The notes beneath the pieces are model-generated. The model made no database searches, was not told where the DNA came from, and worked only from the letters and a program-made list of their open reading frames with translations. The position numbers and the translations under genes were made by a program. A DNA stretch of 64,000 nucleotides, from the IMG/VR virus record IMGVR_UViG_3300031787_010495, positions 1-64,000 of that record; one strand, 5' to 3'. The DNA comes from a virus. Shown here piece after piece: positions 17,531 to 27,195 of this stretch. Numbering within the stretch: position 1 is the first letter of the stretch; every line of letters starts with the position of its first letter.

Positions 17531-20500
17531 CTGCACTATATTTTGTCTTAAATTTATCCAAAGCAGACGCACCTGCAACTAATCCAAAGTAAAACTGGTT
17601 TGGAGCACCAATCATAAAATTGTTTGTCCAAGTTCCAGCCGTTGCAGAATATTGTTGGTTTTGGTTAACAGCAAAAATATAACCTCTTTGATATATGTCA
17701 CTTACGTTGTTGTATGAACCACTGAAATAAGATGGTGCATTCGTAAATCTTCTACTCAAAGATTGATATTCGTAAGAGATAATACCATCTGATATGTTCG
17801 TTTTCCAATTATTTTTTTCAGTTCCAAAAATTGAATTACCGCCTTCTAAACCCCACTGATAAAAAGGAACTCTTTGTGATTTAATACCGAAAGGATATGT
17901 CAGTGCATTTGCGTTAGATGCTGGTCTGAAGTTAATAACCCCTGGTGAAATATAGTCTTTTATCTGTAAATCTGCAGTTGAGGATGAGAAGAATATTCCC
18001 ATAACATTATTACCTGCGGTTTGTAAAACTACAACAGCATTGTTCGGGTCATTTGCATCAAAAGGATAAAATTCTGTGCTGAAAGGAACTATTCCAATTT
18101 CACTATTAATTGACATCATTTGAACCAAGTCGGCATCCACCCTATTCTTAGGTTGAATAATTCCAACTGTCGATGACCTCGTGAATAAACTATTGATTGA
18201 GTTATCTCTCAATCCCAACATTTGTTGTAAGAAAGTCGCACTCGTGATTCTAGAAAGAACAAATAGGTTTACAATATCTGATGTGTCGGAGTAACTTGTA
18301 GGATTCAGATTTGACATCACATAAGCCTTTGCGGATGCCTCCATTATAATTTCTTGGTAAAACGAATCCTTCATACCCAAATTTATGATTGTTGTTGGAA
18401 ATAAAAGATTTCTCGAATTAATTGAATATTGTGGCCCTAATGTATTTGCGGGGGAACCTATAAATCTCGAAGATGTTGAACCACTTAAAAATGGACTACT
18501 TCTAAAATAAAAATTGTTTGTATCACTATCAAAATAAGTTAACCTTGAAGGATACTTTGGTGCCAAAGGTTTATTGTTCAAATCAAAAAATACATCTATT
18601 TGGATTGGGAACATAAATAAAGAACCGTTTATCCAATTATTCGTAAATGATTGAGACAAAACCCCTCTACACAAACCATAGTTAAATCGGAATCTATATG
18701 CCCACTCATTAAAATTTCTAATATCTTTTCCAATATCCAAAAGTGGTCTTCGTAAGAACTGGTAACATCCGCTTACTACTGCATCAGTTTCAGTGCATCC
18801 TGTATTCACTTTAAATGTCGTTCCATTTCCCTCGTAACATTTGAGTGAAACTATTTGTGAACAAAGATTTAATGTATCTATAACGTTGGTGTAACTGTAT
18901 TGTCCTACAATATCTGCGGTTGTTATGTCCGCACCTGTGCTGTAAGCATCCACTGAAATTGCACCTTCACCATACGCAGAGATTTGATAAATTGCAAAAC
19001 CAATGTTTTGTTGTAACAAAGCGGGATTCAATGTCCAAGTTCCACCATCCAAGTTATCTGAAGAGGGTAATCTGTCGGTTCTCATCACATTTAGAGTGTT
19101 AGTGGAAATATTCATTGGATTACCTGTAAATGATGGTAAGAACACATTTGTGTAATAGGTTATTTCTACATCTTTGGGTCTCCTTCCAGATTCTTGAACA
19201 TAAAAGAAAGCTGCACCAGAAATATCTTCAGCTGTATTATATTTTCCAACACGTTGTGAAGGTGTTGTTACAATAGATGAGTATGCACCATTATATGGGC
19301 TAGAAACGACTCCGTTTGAAAAATCTAATGAACCAGATGGATTAGTTGTTCTATCCAAACTACTATAATATCCCACGTTGAAAGTTGTGAATGCTGACCA
19401 CTGTTTTCCTATTTCAGTCGTGTTATTTATACCACCCCTGAAGAAATGAGATGGGTAAAATATTTCAGATTGACCATTTTGTGTGAATGGTTGAACGCTC
19501 ATTATATTGGAATTAAGTTTCTGGATTGGAATATTAAGTCTTGTTTCTGCGGTCAAGGTTAATGCATCAGGGTCATTGAAACCAAAAAGAACTCCTAAAC
19601 CGTATTTGTTCACGTAGGTTGGTGAATACGGGTCAACACCTCTTTGTAAGATTGTGATATACTGATTTCCATAATCTTGGAAAATTTGTGAATAAGGAAT
19701 TTCGTTGGTGTAATATCCGTTGAGCCAACCAGTGTTGATACAAATACCAAGAATTTTAATGTGTTTCTGATTATTTCCAATAATAACCGTCCCTGAATTT
19801 ACAATTTGCGGTAAAGATTCATCTGGAGCTCCACCAAATAAGTTTATCGCTTGATTTATTGTTAGTGCAGTAATTACTTGATAATATTCGATATCCGCCG
19901 GATATGTATACCCCGTTATCTCGGAACCTCTATTTAATTGGTAGGTTGTTGTGAGGTTACTATAAGGGTTGTTAGGGTCACAATATCCCACATTATATGT
20001 TGATGGACCAGGATTAAGAGCCTGTCCATAAATACCACTTGTTTGTGGTGTATTTCCTGTGAAATTAAAGTTAACGTCGGTTGTATCTAAGGGGTTAACA
20101 AAACTTAACAATGTGCCAGTTTCAAGTTTGTCTGACAAAAAGATTGTAAGTGTATTATCCAAGTGATTAACCAAATTATTTGGTGAATTAAATGTAACTT
20201 TGATACGATTAACACCATCAAAATATTTTTTTCTCGTGTTAAAAATATTAACTCTTTCACCTAAGGGGAGATAATTTGAGTAAGCGAAAAAATCAACAGG
20301 ACAACCATCTATAAAAATACTACCATCATCCCCTGAATCCATAACCTTGTATGAGTTTCTACTGAATGGGTCACCGTCATTTCCACCCGCAGCACTTGCG
20401 AATGCAAGTGCCACCGCATCTCTACTATCCTCATCGAACGACTGAACATAAGGGCTTGCTAATAATTTTTCATAATATTGAATTGAATCTGAGAATCTTG

Positions 20501-22577
20501 AGAGTAATCCACTTTGACTTGATGTTAATGATTGGTCTTGAGATATATCTTTTGGTTTACACTCGCAACCTTGGCAGTCTGGATATGTTAATACCGGTAG
20601 GGATATAACTTTTATTTTCTGACCTCGGAAAATTTGGTATATTTTATTTATAGCAAAAATAGATAATCCATATTTTATTGAAATTGCTAAGTTTTTCCCT
20701 GCAATTGCTAAAGTATCTTTTGCTTCTGTAGTTTTTTGACCTGCCAAAAATTTTAAAGCAGCACCAGCAATAGATGCAACTCCAGTTCCAACCAAGTTTG
20801 CACCAGCCGCAGTTAACTTACCAGCTTCAATATAAAGTTTAATACCTTTAATAACACCTTTTCCGAAAAGGTATAAATGATATCCAACTAAAGCCGCAAA
20901 TAAACCAATAAGGATATTTTTCAAACCCAACAAAAGATTTAAAAAGAAGACTATAAAATGGAGTGCAATTAAAAGTGGGATTGAAACAATCTGAAGGAGT
21001 TGAAGTAAAAGTGAGACAATAAAAAATAAAAAGTCAAAGTTTTTGAACCCTTCGTTTACCGGAAATTTATTCACTGTGTCAGAACATGAATCATCATCAA
21101 TTTCTTTGATTCCTATAAACCTTCCTCTACCCCCATCTTTATATTGGTCTATCAAACCTGAAACTGTATAAACTCTATTATATTCGAATTGATAAAATGT
21201 GTCTTCACAGTTTATCATCTCATTAAGTTTTGTTGTTGCGTCCTGAACAGAAAACCCGTTAGTATAACCTGACCAATCTAGCCCAAAATAATAAGAACTT
21301 TTTAGTTGATTTCTTTGTTGTAAAGGAGGGTTAACATTAGGATTGTTTGGGTCAACCGCAGTGCTACTCCAACCATACTCTCTAACGTTTGGAACTAAAA
21401 AATACGGTCTTTTGACAGATTCACTTAGACTATTTGATTGTTGCCATTTAATTTTAAATCTATATTTTCCCTTAGTGGGAATTCCAATCGTTGGGTCGTT
21501 TGATAGAATTTTTTCACCAAACTCGTTTGTGACTAAATAATCCAAATTCATTGGGAGTTCTACCAACCATACCCCATTTTCGTCTATTAAATTTCCACTT
21601 TGTTCCAATCTGTATTCTTCAAGAATTGGATTGCCGCTCAAGTCAGTATTAATTGTTTGTCTTACTGCAAGTATTTGACCAGGTCCTGCAACAAGTGAAC
21701 ATAGGTTACCGAAATTATCTCTCGGTTTACCACCCCTTATTGTTATAGAACCTAATTTCAAATCGGGTCTTAACCTAAACTTGTCAGGTGTGGAATAAAC
21801 CGAACCCATGAAAACAGAAGTAGGCTGTATGTCAATGTTTGCATCATCCCTCAAATCAAAATCAAGTCGGTTGATTGCTATTTGACAAACATCAGGGTCA
21901 CCCCATAAAGGACTAACTTCAATTGTTCTATTCAAATTTACAATTTGAGGAAGAGAATTCAAATCAGTTGAGCTTCTAAATCTATTTCCCGCCACTTGTG
22001 ATTCCGTTGCCCTTCCAATTCTAATTAAATCTTGTGGTGTCAATGAGAATTCACCCATGTCCGACAAATCAACGTCCATCACAAATTGTTGATTACCAAC
22101 CGGAACTCCCATTATCATGTAGTCCCCACTTTCGTTTGTTTTTGCGGTAAATTTGTAATACCTATCGTATAACTCAACAACCGTAGACGCGGTCAATGCA
22201 TCAAGCCTACTTGGTAAAGTTCCTGTAGGATTGTGTCCGCTATGTGACCTTTCGTAAGGTAGGAGATTGTATCGATATCCATCTTCATTTTTGTCTTCAG
22301 GAGACTTATAAGGATATATACTTGAAATGATAGGGTTCGATTGGTCTACCTCAGTGATAGGAACAAAAACCGAGACCCTTGCGTTGGGTAATCCAAATCC
22401 GTTATTAGCAGTAACTCTTCCTACAACCACACCGTAATCAGCACAAGCTCTTATATAAACATCCGTTTGTTGTATTGTCAAAGACAGAATTTCTAAAAAT
22501 TCAAAGTCTTGGTCGAGTTGAACATTAATTGTTTTGTTTACACCTAATTCGGTTCTTATTCTATAGGATTGACCCAT
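17523..22577 (-). CDS. Giant baseplate protein with regulatory-like beta domain and hydrophobic segment
   Basis: ATG 22577 gives 1684 residues; one codon upstream there is only TTG. At about 45-180 there is a beta-sandwich pattern (GVVVGRVTANNGFGLPNARVS...TNESGDYMIMGVPVG) typical of carboxypeptidase regulatory-like domains. At about residues 512-600 there are two or three long hydrophobic stretches (FFIVSLLLQLLQIVSIPLL and following), then Ala/Gly-rich helices, very unusual in a tail protein. A Cys cluster (CQGCECKP) follows near residue 665. The remainder is Asn/Tyr-rich beta structure. It is the first gene of the distal baseplate operon and directly follows the gp6-like wedge gene, so a wedge-bound platform protein is inferred. 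Confidence 0.78.
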   Translation of the reverse strand: MGQSYRIRTELGVNKTINVQLDQDFEFLEILSLTIQQTDVYIRACADYGVVVGRVTANNGFGLPNARVSVFVPITEVDQSNPIISSIYPYKSPEDKNEDGYRYNLLPYERSHSGHNPTGTLPSRLDALTASTVVELYDRYYKFTAKTNESGDYMIMGVPVGNQQFVMDVDLSDMGEFSLTPQDLIRIGRATESQVAGNRFRSSTDLNSLPQIVNLNRTIEVSPLWGDPDVCQIAINRLDFDLRDDANIDIQPTSVFMGSVYSTPDKFRLRPDLKLGSITIRGGKPRDNFGNLCSLVAGPGQILAVRQTINTDLSGNPILEEYRLEQSGNLIDENGVWLVELPMNLDYLVTNEFGEKILSNDPTIGIPTKGKYRFKIKWQQSNSLSESVKRPYFLVPNVREYGWSSTAVDPNNPNVNPPLQQRNQLKSSYYFGLDWSGYTNGFSVQDATTKLNEMINCEDTFYQFEYNRVYTVSGLIDQYKDGGRGRFIGIKEIDDDSCSDTVNKFPVNEGFKNFDFLFFIVSLLLQLLQIVSIPLLIALHFIVFFLNLLLGLKNILIGLFAALVGYHLYLFGKGVIKGIKLYIEAGKLTAAGANLVGTGVASIAGAALKFLAGQKTTEAKDTLAIAGKNLAISIKYGLSIFAINKIYQIFRGQKIKVISLPVLTYPDCQGCECKPKDISQDQSLTSSQSGLLSRFSDSIQYYEKLLASPYVQSFDEDSRDAVALAFASAAGGNDGDPFSRNSYKVMDSGDDGSIFIDGCPVDFFAYSNYLPLGERVNIFNTRKKYFDGVNRIKVTFNSPNNLVNHLDNTLTIFLSDKLETGTLLSFVNPLDTTDVNFNFTGNTPQTSGIYGQALNPGPSTYNVGYCDPNNPYSNLTTTYQLNRGSEITGYTYPADIEYYQVITALTINQAINLFGGAPDESLPQIVNSGTVIIGNNQKHIKILGICINTGWLNGYYTNEIPYSQIFQDYGNQYITILQRGVDPYSPTYVNKYGLGVLFGFNDPDALTLTAETRLNIPIQKLNSNIMSVQPFTQNGQSEIFYPSHFFRGGINNTTEIGKQWSAFTTFNVGYYSSLDRTTNPSGSLDFSNGVVSSPYNGAYSSIVTTPSQRVGKYNTAEDISGAAFFYVQESGRRPKDVEITYYTNVFLPSFTGNPMNISTNTLNVMRTDRLPSSDNLDGGTWTLNPALLQQNIGFAIYQISAYGEGAISVDAYSTGADITTADIVGQYSYTNVIDTLNLCSQIVSLKCYEGNGTTFKVNTGCTETDAVVSGCYQFLRRPLLDIGKDIRNFNEWAYRFRFNYGLCRGVLSQSFTNNWINGSLFMFPIQIDVFFDLNNKPLAPKYPSRLTYFDSDTNNFYFRSSPFLSGSTSSRFIGSPANTLGPQYSINSRNLLFPTTIINLGMKDSFYQEIIMEASAKAYVMSNLNPTSYSDTSDIVNLFVLSRITSATFLQQMLGLRDNSINSLFTRSSTVGIIQPKNRVDADLVQMMSINSEIGIVPFSTEFYPFDANDPNNAVVVLQTAGNNVMGIFFSSSTADLQIKDYISPGVINFRPASNANALTYPFGIKSQRVPFYQWGLEGGNSIFGTEKNNWKTNISDGIISYEYQSLSRRFTNAPSYFSGSYNNVSDIYQRGYIFAVNQNQQYSATAGTWTNNFMIGAPNQFYFGLVAGASALDKFKTKYSADE

Positions 22578-22590
22578 CAACTAGTTTTTC

Positions 22591-22598
22591 AATAAATA
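22591..22598 (-). promoter_or_regulatory. TATTTATT motif before the 1684-aa gene
   Basis: The coding-strand TATTTATT lies 13 nt before ATG 22577, in the 94-nt gap after the gp6-like gene. Confidence 0.42.
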
Positions 22599-22633
22599 GT
22601 TTAACTGTAATTTTCAAAGACGAAATCACACAC

Positions 22634-22649
22634 CACTTAAAAATAAGTG
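22634..22649 (-). terminator. Short inverted repeat after the gp6-like gene
   Basis: CACTTA and TAAGTG form a 6-bp stem with an AAAA loop, downstream of the gp6-like stop at 22672. No U-run follows on the transcribed strand, so a terminator role is weakly supported. Confidence 0.25.
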
Positions 22650-22671
22650 AATTGATTACGAAATAAACTAA

Positions 22672-24510
22672 TTAAGAAAAGGTTACAGATTGGAAATTCT
22701 TAACTAAGATTTTGATATCTTTTGTTGGGTATCTAACTTGGTAAACCTGTGAGGGTTGTGCAAAGATTGTATTGTCTACAGGTTGTATCTGTTTTGTTTC
22801 TGGGTCTGAATATTCCATTGACGTTTCGGCTGAAGAATATTGACCACCTACTTTATTAAAAACTTTTACGTCAGCAACTGTCAGAACTCCGTTTTGGTTT
22901 TGAACAATACTTTCGAGTTCAGATAAATTTACATTCTGACCCATTTCTCTTCCGAGTGGGTCCATGTATGCAGAGATTCTATCCACTACAGCGGTAATAA
23001 CTTGTCCTGAATTTTGTGCGGAGTCGAGAACAATTGAAATTTCAAAAGAAAGGTCAATTACTTCTGCAGTCAAAATCGAAATATAGTCGTTCATCATTCT
23101 GTAATTAGAAAGATAAGTTGCAACATTTTGTCTCAACGTGTTTGAGACAATACTTGTTAGTTTTCCTGAGGTGTCATATGATAATAATTGGATGAGAATC
23201 TTATTATCATTTTCGGTAATTGAAACTTTGGCAGGTGCACCATATTGTGATGGCATTGTTCTTATCAATGATTCATAATCTTGAACCGTAACAGCTCTTT
23301 TTTGTGCCGAAAAGTTGAATGAAACATAGTTTCTAACCTCTTCTACTGTTGGAACTCCAGCACCTCCAACAGCTGCTGTTACGTTATTACATCTCAATGA
23401 GTTAACCACTGACGAATTAGTCGATTCTGATGGTCCGTTAACATAAAACGAAACCGTTCCGATTTGATTGATTACATTTGTTCCCAAGTTTGTTGCCAAT
23501 CCACCACCGATTCTATATTGAATAAACAGTGTCGAATTAGGGACTAAAGCCGCACCCAAAGACATATTATTAGAGTATCTTTGTATTTCAGCAGTCAAAC
23601 CTAAAGTTGTAAATTCATCTAATGCATCTTGTGCGGTATTTGTTCCGCCTCCGAAAGTTAATTTTTTGAATCCTTCGGCTGTGTATTCTGAAATAAACCT
23701 ATTCTGAGTTTGAATATATCTTCCTACTTTTATACCAGGCTGGTCTGAAACTTTGGTCGGGTCTTCAACAAAGATTCTGTCTTCGGCCAATGAGTCAACT
23801 TCATACCACCTATTCTGTGCCCCCAAGAATTCAGCAACTGAAGGGATGTTAGTATATTCAGTTCCATTTTTCAACAATACACTTGTGATACCTAGAACAT
23901 TTTTTTCAGGTAGGAATAACTCTAAGAATGGTCTTACATCATTCGGGGTAATAACCCTTTTGAAAACCTTTGTAATACCATTTACGACAAGTTCTCTCTT
24001 GGTAATTGTATAATTTATCAAGACATTGTTTGCGTTGAAATTTGGTATCTTCAATCTGTTTGGAAAACCTTGAGAGTTGTATGGTGATGCAAAATCAATA
24101 TCATTAATATTTTCAAAAACAATCCCACCACCGGTAAACTGTGAACCTCTCGTTAAAACTCCGAGGTATCTTTCATCTTCTTTGTCTCCAAAGGCTGGAA
24201 CGGTAATTGAAAAGTCAACAAGTGCAACTGAAGGTCTTTGACCAGGAACCTTTAATCCATAAGTTCTTGCTATGTTATAAACAGATGACCTTTGTTGTGC
24301 GTATTGTAATACTGTTTCTTGAATACTTCTATCGATATTGTAATGTAAATTGTCGGCAATCGCGGCATTCATGTCTAAGAACACTGAAAAAACAGATGCA
24401 TCATTAAAGTCCTGAATTAATTCAGGGTAGAATGTTCTGACGTAATTAAGAAGCTCGGTTCTTATTGCTTGATAATCTCTTGTAGTATATGATATTTTTC
24501 TGTTCGCCAT
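22672..24510 (-). CDS. Baseplate wedge protein, gp6-like
   Basis: The 612-residue length is close to T4 gp6 (660). The N-terminus has ISYTTRDYQAIRTELLNYVR and DMNAAIADNLHYNIDRSIQE, the well-known pattern of gp6/gpJ wedge proteins. The middle contains PTVEEVRNYVSFNFSAQKRA followed by VQDYESLIRTMP, also typical of the gp6/gpJ core. In T4-like phages gp6 dimers form the inner ring of the baseplate and bind gp25 and gp53. Here the gp25-like gene lies immediately upstream, with a gap of 5 nt, as in many contractile-tail gene clusters. Confidence 0.88.
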   Translation of the reverse strand: MANRKISYTTRDYQAIRTELLNYVRTFYPELIQDFNDASVFSVFLDMNAAIADNLHYNIDRSIQETVLQYAQQRSSVYNIARTYGLKVPGQRPSVALVDFSITVPAFGDKEDERYLGVLTRGSQFTGGGIVFENINDIDFASPYNSQGFPNRLKIPNFNANNVLINYTITKRELVVNGITKVFKRVITPNDVRPFLELFLPEKNVLGITSVLLKNGTEYTNIPSVAEFLGAQNRWYEVDSLAEDRIFVEDPTKVSDQPGIKVGRYIQTQNRFISEYTAEGFKKLTFGGGTNTAQDALDEFTTLGLTAEIQRYSNNMSLGAALVPNSTLFIQYRIGGGLATNLGTNVINQIGTVSFYVNGPSESTNSSVVNSLRCNNVTAAVGGAGVPTVEEVRNYVSFNFSAQKRAVTVQDYESLIRTMPSQYGAPAKVSITENDNKILIQLLSYDTSGKLTSIVSNTLRQNVATYLSNYRMMNDYISILTAEVIDLSFEISIVLDSAQNSGQVITAVVDRISAYMDPLGREMGQNVNLSELESIVQNQNGVLTVADVKVFNKVGGQYSSAETSMEYSDPETKQIQPVDNTIFAQPSQVYQVRYPTKDIKILVKNFQSVTFS

Positions 24511-24515
24511 CTATT

Positions 24516-24986
24516 TTAAATATTGACAATTATAAAATCACTTTGACCAAACGCATTCCTTTCGGTTGAATAGTCAATTCTTAATTTTGCGGTATATTCA
24601 GAAGTCCCTTTACCCGGGAAACGATATATTGATATATCACCAGGACCTGCGATGTTTGGAGTATTGGCTGAATCGATTTCCTCTTGGATATCAGCAGGTT
24701 CTATTGTTATATTATTCAAAAGTAACTCTGGCATAAATTGGGAAACCGCATCTCTGATATCTGATTCGATTGCTGCAAATGTCAACCCATCGAAAGGTTC
24801 AAATATAAATTCATAAAGTCTCGTTCCGAATTCTGGTAGAAAATATCTCGAACCCTTTCTTGTAAGAATTAAATGTAGAAGGTCAGCTTTGATTTCCTGA
24901 GCCTCAAATTCAGTAAGTGCTAAGTAGTCTCCTTTCCTCGAATCCCTAAAGGGGAAATTTATACCATATGTAATTCCATCTGCCAT
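24516..24986 (-). CDS. Baseplate wedge protein, gp25-like
   Basis: This protein of 156 residues has the GPW/gp25 pattern: NFPFRDSRKGDYLALTEFEA, then DLLHLILTRKGSR and LPEFGTRLYEFIFEP (the conserved E-P loop). gp25 sits at the base of the tail and nucleates the sheath. It is followed by the gp6-like gene, the usual wedge pair. The start ATG 24986 has a TATTTATA motif 4 nt upstream. Confidence 0.9.
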   Translation of the reverse strand: MADGITYGINFPFRDSRKGDYLALTEFEAQEIKADLLHLILTRKGSRYFLPEFGTRLYEFIFEPFDGLTFAAIESDIRDAVSQFMPELLLNNITIEPADIQEEIDSANTPNIAGPGDISIYRFPGKGTSEYTAKLRIDYSTERNAFGQSDFIIVNI

Positions 24987-24990
24987 ATTG

Positions 24991-24998
24991 TATAAATA
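24991..24998 (-). promoter_or_regulatory. TATTTATA motif before the gp25-like gene
   Basis: The coding-strand TATTTATA ends 4 nt before ATG 24986, in the 20-nt gap to the preceding gene. The spacing is the same as at the collagen-like fibre gene. Confidence 0.45.
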
Positions 24999-25006
24999 TA
25001 GTTGGA

Positions 25007-25195
25007 TTATTTTTTTAATATAGTATTTCCTCTTTCAGCTCTCGGTTCGAATGGACAATGTCTACAATTATTTCCACAACAATATCCTCTGTTAGTGTGA
25101 TAATTCTCTGTGAACACTATTCTACCGTTCTCTTCGTAGAAATAAGAAGGGTCAAGTTTTTTAGGCTCGACCCTTTTATCTTCATTATTTTTCAT
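25007..25195 (-). CDS. Small Cys-rich protein, DUF5522-like
   Basis: This is a 62-residue protein with a C-terminal RGYCCGNNCRHCPF motif, that is CC..NC..CP. The pattern matches short proteins I recall as DUF5522, seen in Bacteroidota and eukaryotes. The four Cys and one His could bind a metal. Its function is not known. It begins 3 nt after the stop of the ribonucleotide reductase gene, so it is probably co-transcribed with it, and a link to redox or nucleotide metabolism is possible but unproven. Confidence 0.78.
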   Translation of the reverse strand: MKNNEDKRVEPKKLDPSYFYEENGRIVFTENYHTNRGYCCGNNCRHCPFEPRAERGNTILKK

Positions 25196-25198
25196 AGG

Positions 25199-27061
25199 TT
25201 ATACCAATGTAATCTCACAAGCTCCTCCAGCACATGCTAGTTCTCCACTTAAATCAGTATCATCATCATTTTCAACAATTTTTGACAAATCAACATCTTT
25301 TAGCGTTTGTAATAGCTCTTCGTATTTTTCTTTTGTGCAATCTTCAAAAGGTGCTTGAATATATGTTCCACCATTGTAAGGTAAAACTGAAAGTCCATTA
25401 TAATGTTCCTTATTTTCCCACATCCATTCACCAACTGCCGGCCATTCATGTTCACGAATAGAAACTGTTGCAGATACGTTATGTGCATTTGAACCATTTC
25501 TATGACCTGGTTTAATCCATTCTTGTTGAACCTTTTTAACTCTTTCTAAGAGTTGAATGGGTGATTCATTTCTTAAGATAGACCCTTCAGGTGCCTTTTG
25601 TGGTATACTAATAACTGCAGTGTCATGTGGTCTGAAATATTCATCTTCAACAAGTTCAGGATGATTATTCTTTAGGTGTGTGTATATTGCTTCGTTTTTA
25701 CCAACTCTAACTCTTCTGATATAGTAATCGTTATGCCATGCGTGAATACCTGATGAAGTTCCAAGTGTTAGTGAGGTAGTTCCTGCCGGTTTTACTGTTG
25801 TGGTTCTAGCCGACTTATTAATACCAATTAGGGATGTTACTCTTTCATTTTCTTCTTTTACCACTTTAGCCGCTGATTTCATGTTGAGACCCATAACCGC
25901 TCCTGAGCCAATTCCTGTCATTGAGATACCAATAAGGGCATCTTTTTCTGTAGTTCTTTGCCAAATTGGTCTTAGATAATGGAAATCAGTATATCCTGCC
26001 TGAAGAGTGCCAATGAAAGAAGCAGCCTTAACTCTATCTTCGTAATCTTCTTGAGATACGACATTTGAAACGTTCACTTCAGTCAAGTTACAGAATTGGA
26101 AAGGACGAAGTGCAATTTCACAACATGGGTTAGTTCCCCAATCTTTGTCATTACTTAAGTAGATACCAGGTTCGCCAGCACCACTTGCTTCGATTCTTTT
26201 CCAAAGGTCCATAAAATAGTCCTTTGTAATTTTGTGTCTCATCAATACTGCTGAGTTATTAGCTCTTCCTCTTTGTGGATTTTGTTCCCACCAAGCACCA
26301 CTTTTACAACCAATCATATCTTCATCAGTTGCTGAGAATAAACAAATCAAAGCCGCTCTTCTGATACCACCAGCTAACACTGCGTCCGCAATGTGACATA
26401 CCATGTCATGAACTTCGATTGGAGTTAATTTTTCTCCATCTTCTTTCGCTTCTAAAATACCTTCTAATTTGATTAGACATTCTTTCAGTGGTTGAGGACC
26501 AGGAGCCTTACCACCCGATGTTACAAGTCTAGCACCTTTTGGTCTGATATCACTATAATCAAACTCGATATGAGAACCACCAAAGAAGTATGACTTGACT
26601 AATACTTTAACAGCATCAGCCCATCCCTCGATAGAGTCTGCAACTAACCATCTTCTACCTCTCTCTTTATTTGGTTTTCTAACCTCAGGTAACAACTCAA
26701 CATGGTGTTTTTGAACTGAGTATCCAACACCTGTTCCACCTAAGAGTAAGAACATGATTTCAGAAAATACTCTCCAATCATCAATCGGTGCAAATGCACA
26801 GTTGTAAATTCTGTTTGGAGAAATTTCAATGGGTTTACCTGCAAATTGCATTGACCTCATTGAAGGAAGAACTTGTTTTCTATAAACGTATTTATAGTTC
26901 TCTCTGATTTCTTCTTCTAGTTTGGGATACTTTTTGATATGCATCTCCATGTTTCTTGTGACTAATTCTTGCCACGTTTCTCTTCTCTTAAGTTCGGGAA
27001 TATACTTAGCATACTTCATGTATACTGTAATCTCCGATAAAATCCTGTTCGAAATGTCCAT
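25199..27061 (-). CDS. nrdJ: Class II (adenosylcobalamin) ribonucleotide reductase
   Basis: This protein of 620 residues reduces ribonucleotides to deoxyribonucleotides for phage DNA synthesis. Visible motifs are PSMRSMQFAG (66-75), the first redox Cys C88 in RIYNCAF, the triad NPCCEI (N311, C313 thiyl, E315), the partner C324 in FCNL, and the C-terminal shuttle pair C610/C615 in ACAGGACEITLV. The monomer size, the CAGGAC tail and the absence of a separate small-subunit gene nearby fit the Lactobacillus leichmannii type of class II enzyme, which uses cobalamin. That would tie infection to host B12 supply. The residue after the thiyl Cys is Cys rather than the usual Gly. This is the first gene of the unit, followed by the DUF5522-like gene. 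Confidence 0.9.
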   Translation of the reverse strand: MDISNRILSEITVYMKYAKYIPELKRRETWQELVTRNMEMHIKKYPKLEEEIRENYKYVYRKQVLPSMRSMQFAGKPIEISPNRIYNCAFAPIDDWRVFSEIMFLLLGGTGVGYSVQKHHVELLPEVRKPNKERGRRWLVADSIEGWADAVKVLVKSYFFGGSHIEFDYSDIRPKGARLVTSGGKAPGPQPLKECLIKLEGILEAKEDGEKLTPIEVHDMVCHIADAVLAGGIRRAALICLFSATDEDMIGCKSGAWWEQNPQRGRANNSAVLMRHKITKDYFMDLWKRIEASGAGEPGIYLSNDKDWGTNPCCEIALRPFQFCNLTEVNVSNVVSQEDYEDRVKAASFIGTLQAGYTDFHYLRPIWQRTTEKDALIGISMTGIGSGAVMGLNMKSAAKVVKEENERVTSLIGINKSARTTTVKPAGTTSLTLGTSSGIHAWHNDYYIRRVRVGKNEAIYTHLKNNHPELVEDEYFRPHDTAVISIPQKAPEGSILRNESPIQLLERVKKVQQEWIKPGHRNGSNAHNVSATVSIREHEWPAVGEWMWENKEHYNGLSVLPYNGGTYIQAPFEDCTKEKYEELLQTLKDVDLSKIVENDDDTDLSGELACAGGACEITLV

Positions 27062-27195
27062 TTTTTGTAGTTTTTGTTGTGTAAGTTTTTATCAAAAAAT
27101 CGTCGATTTTTATGATAAATATGCGGTCGAACACTTTCCGACCACAAAATTAATTAAAAAAAAATAAGTTTTTTTGTTATAAAGTAGATATTTAA
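27062..27195 (-). promoter_or_regulatory. Intergenic control region before the reductase gene
   Basis: This 134-nt gap holds a coding-strand TATTTATC motif at 27114-27121. Next to it is a palindrome (AAAAATCG, one base, CGATTTTT) at about 27095-27111, and there is a GGTCG/CGACC hairpin at 27125-27143. The hairpin may end the helicase transcript, although no U-run follows directly. The palindrome lies just downstream of the motif and could be an operator. Confidence 0.4.

Noticed and set aside
17523-22577. Membrane transport protein because of hydrophobic segments
   Set aside because: Most of the 1684 residues are Asn/Tyr-rich structural sequence and the gene is coupled to baseplate genes; the hydrophobic part is an insert.
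27095-27145. tRNA or structured RNA in the gap before the reductase gene
   Set aside because: Only two short inverted repeats are present; there is no cloverleaf, and the region is too short for a cobalamin riboswitch with its conserved B12 box.
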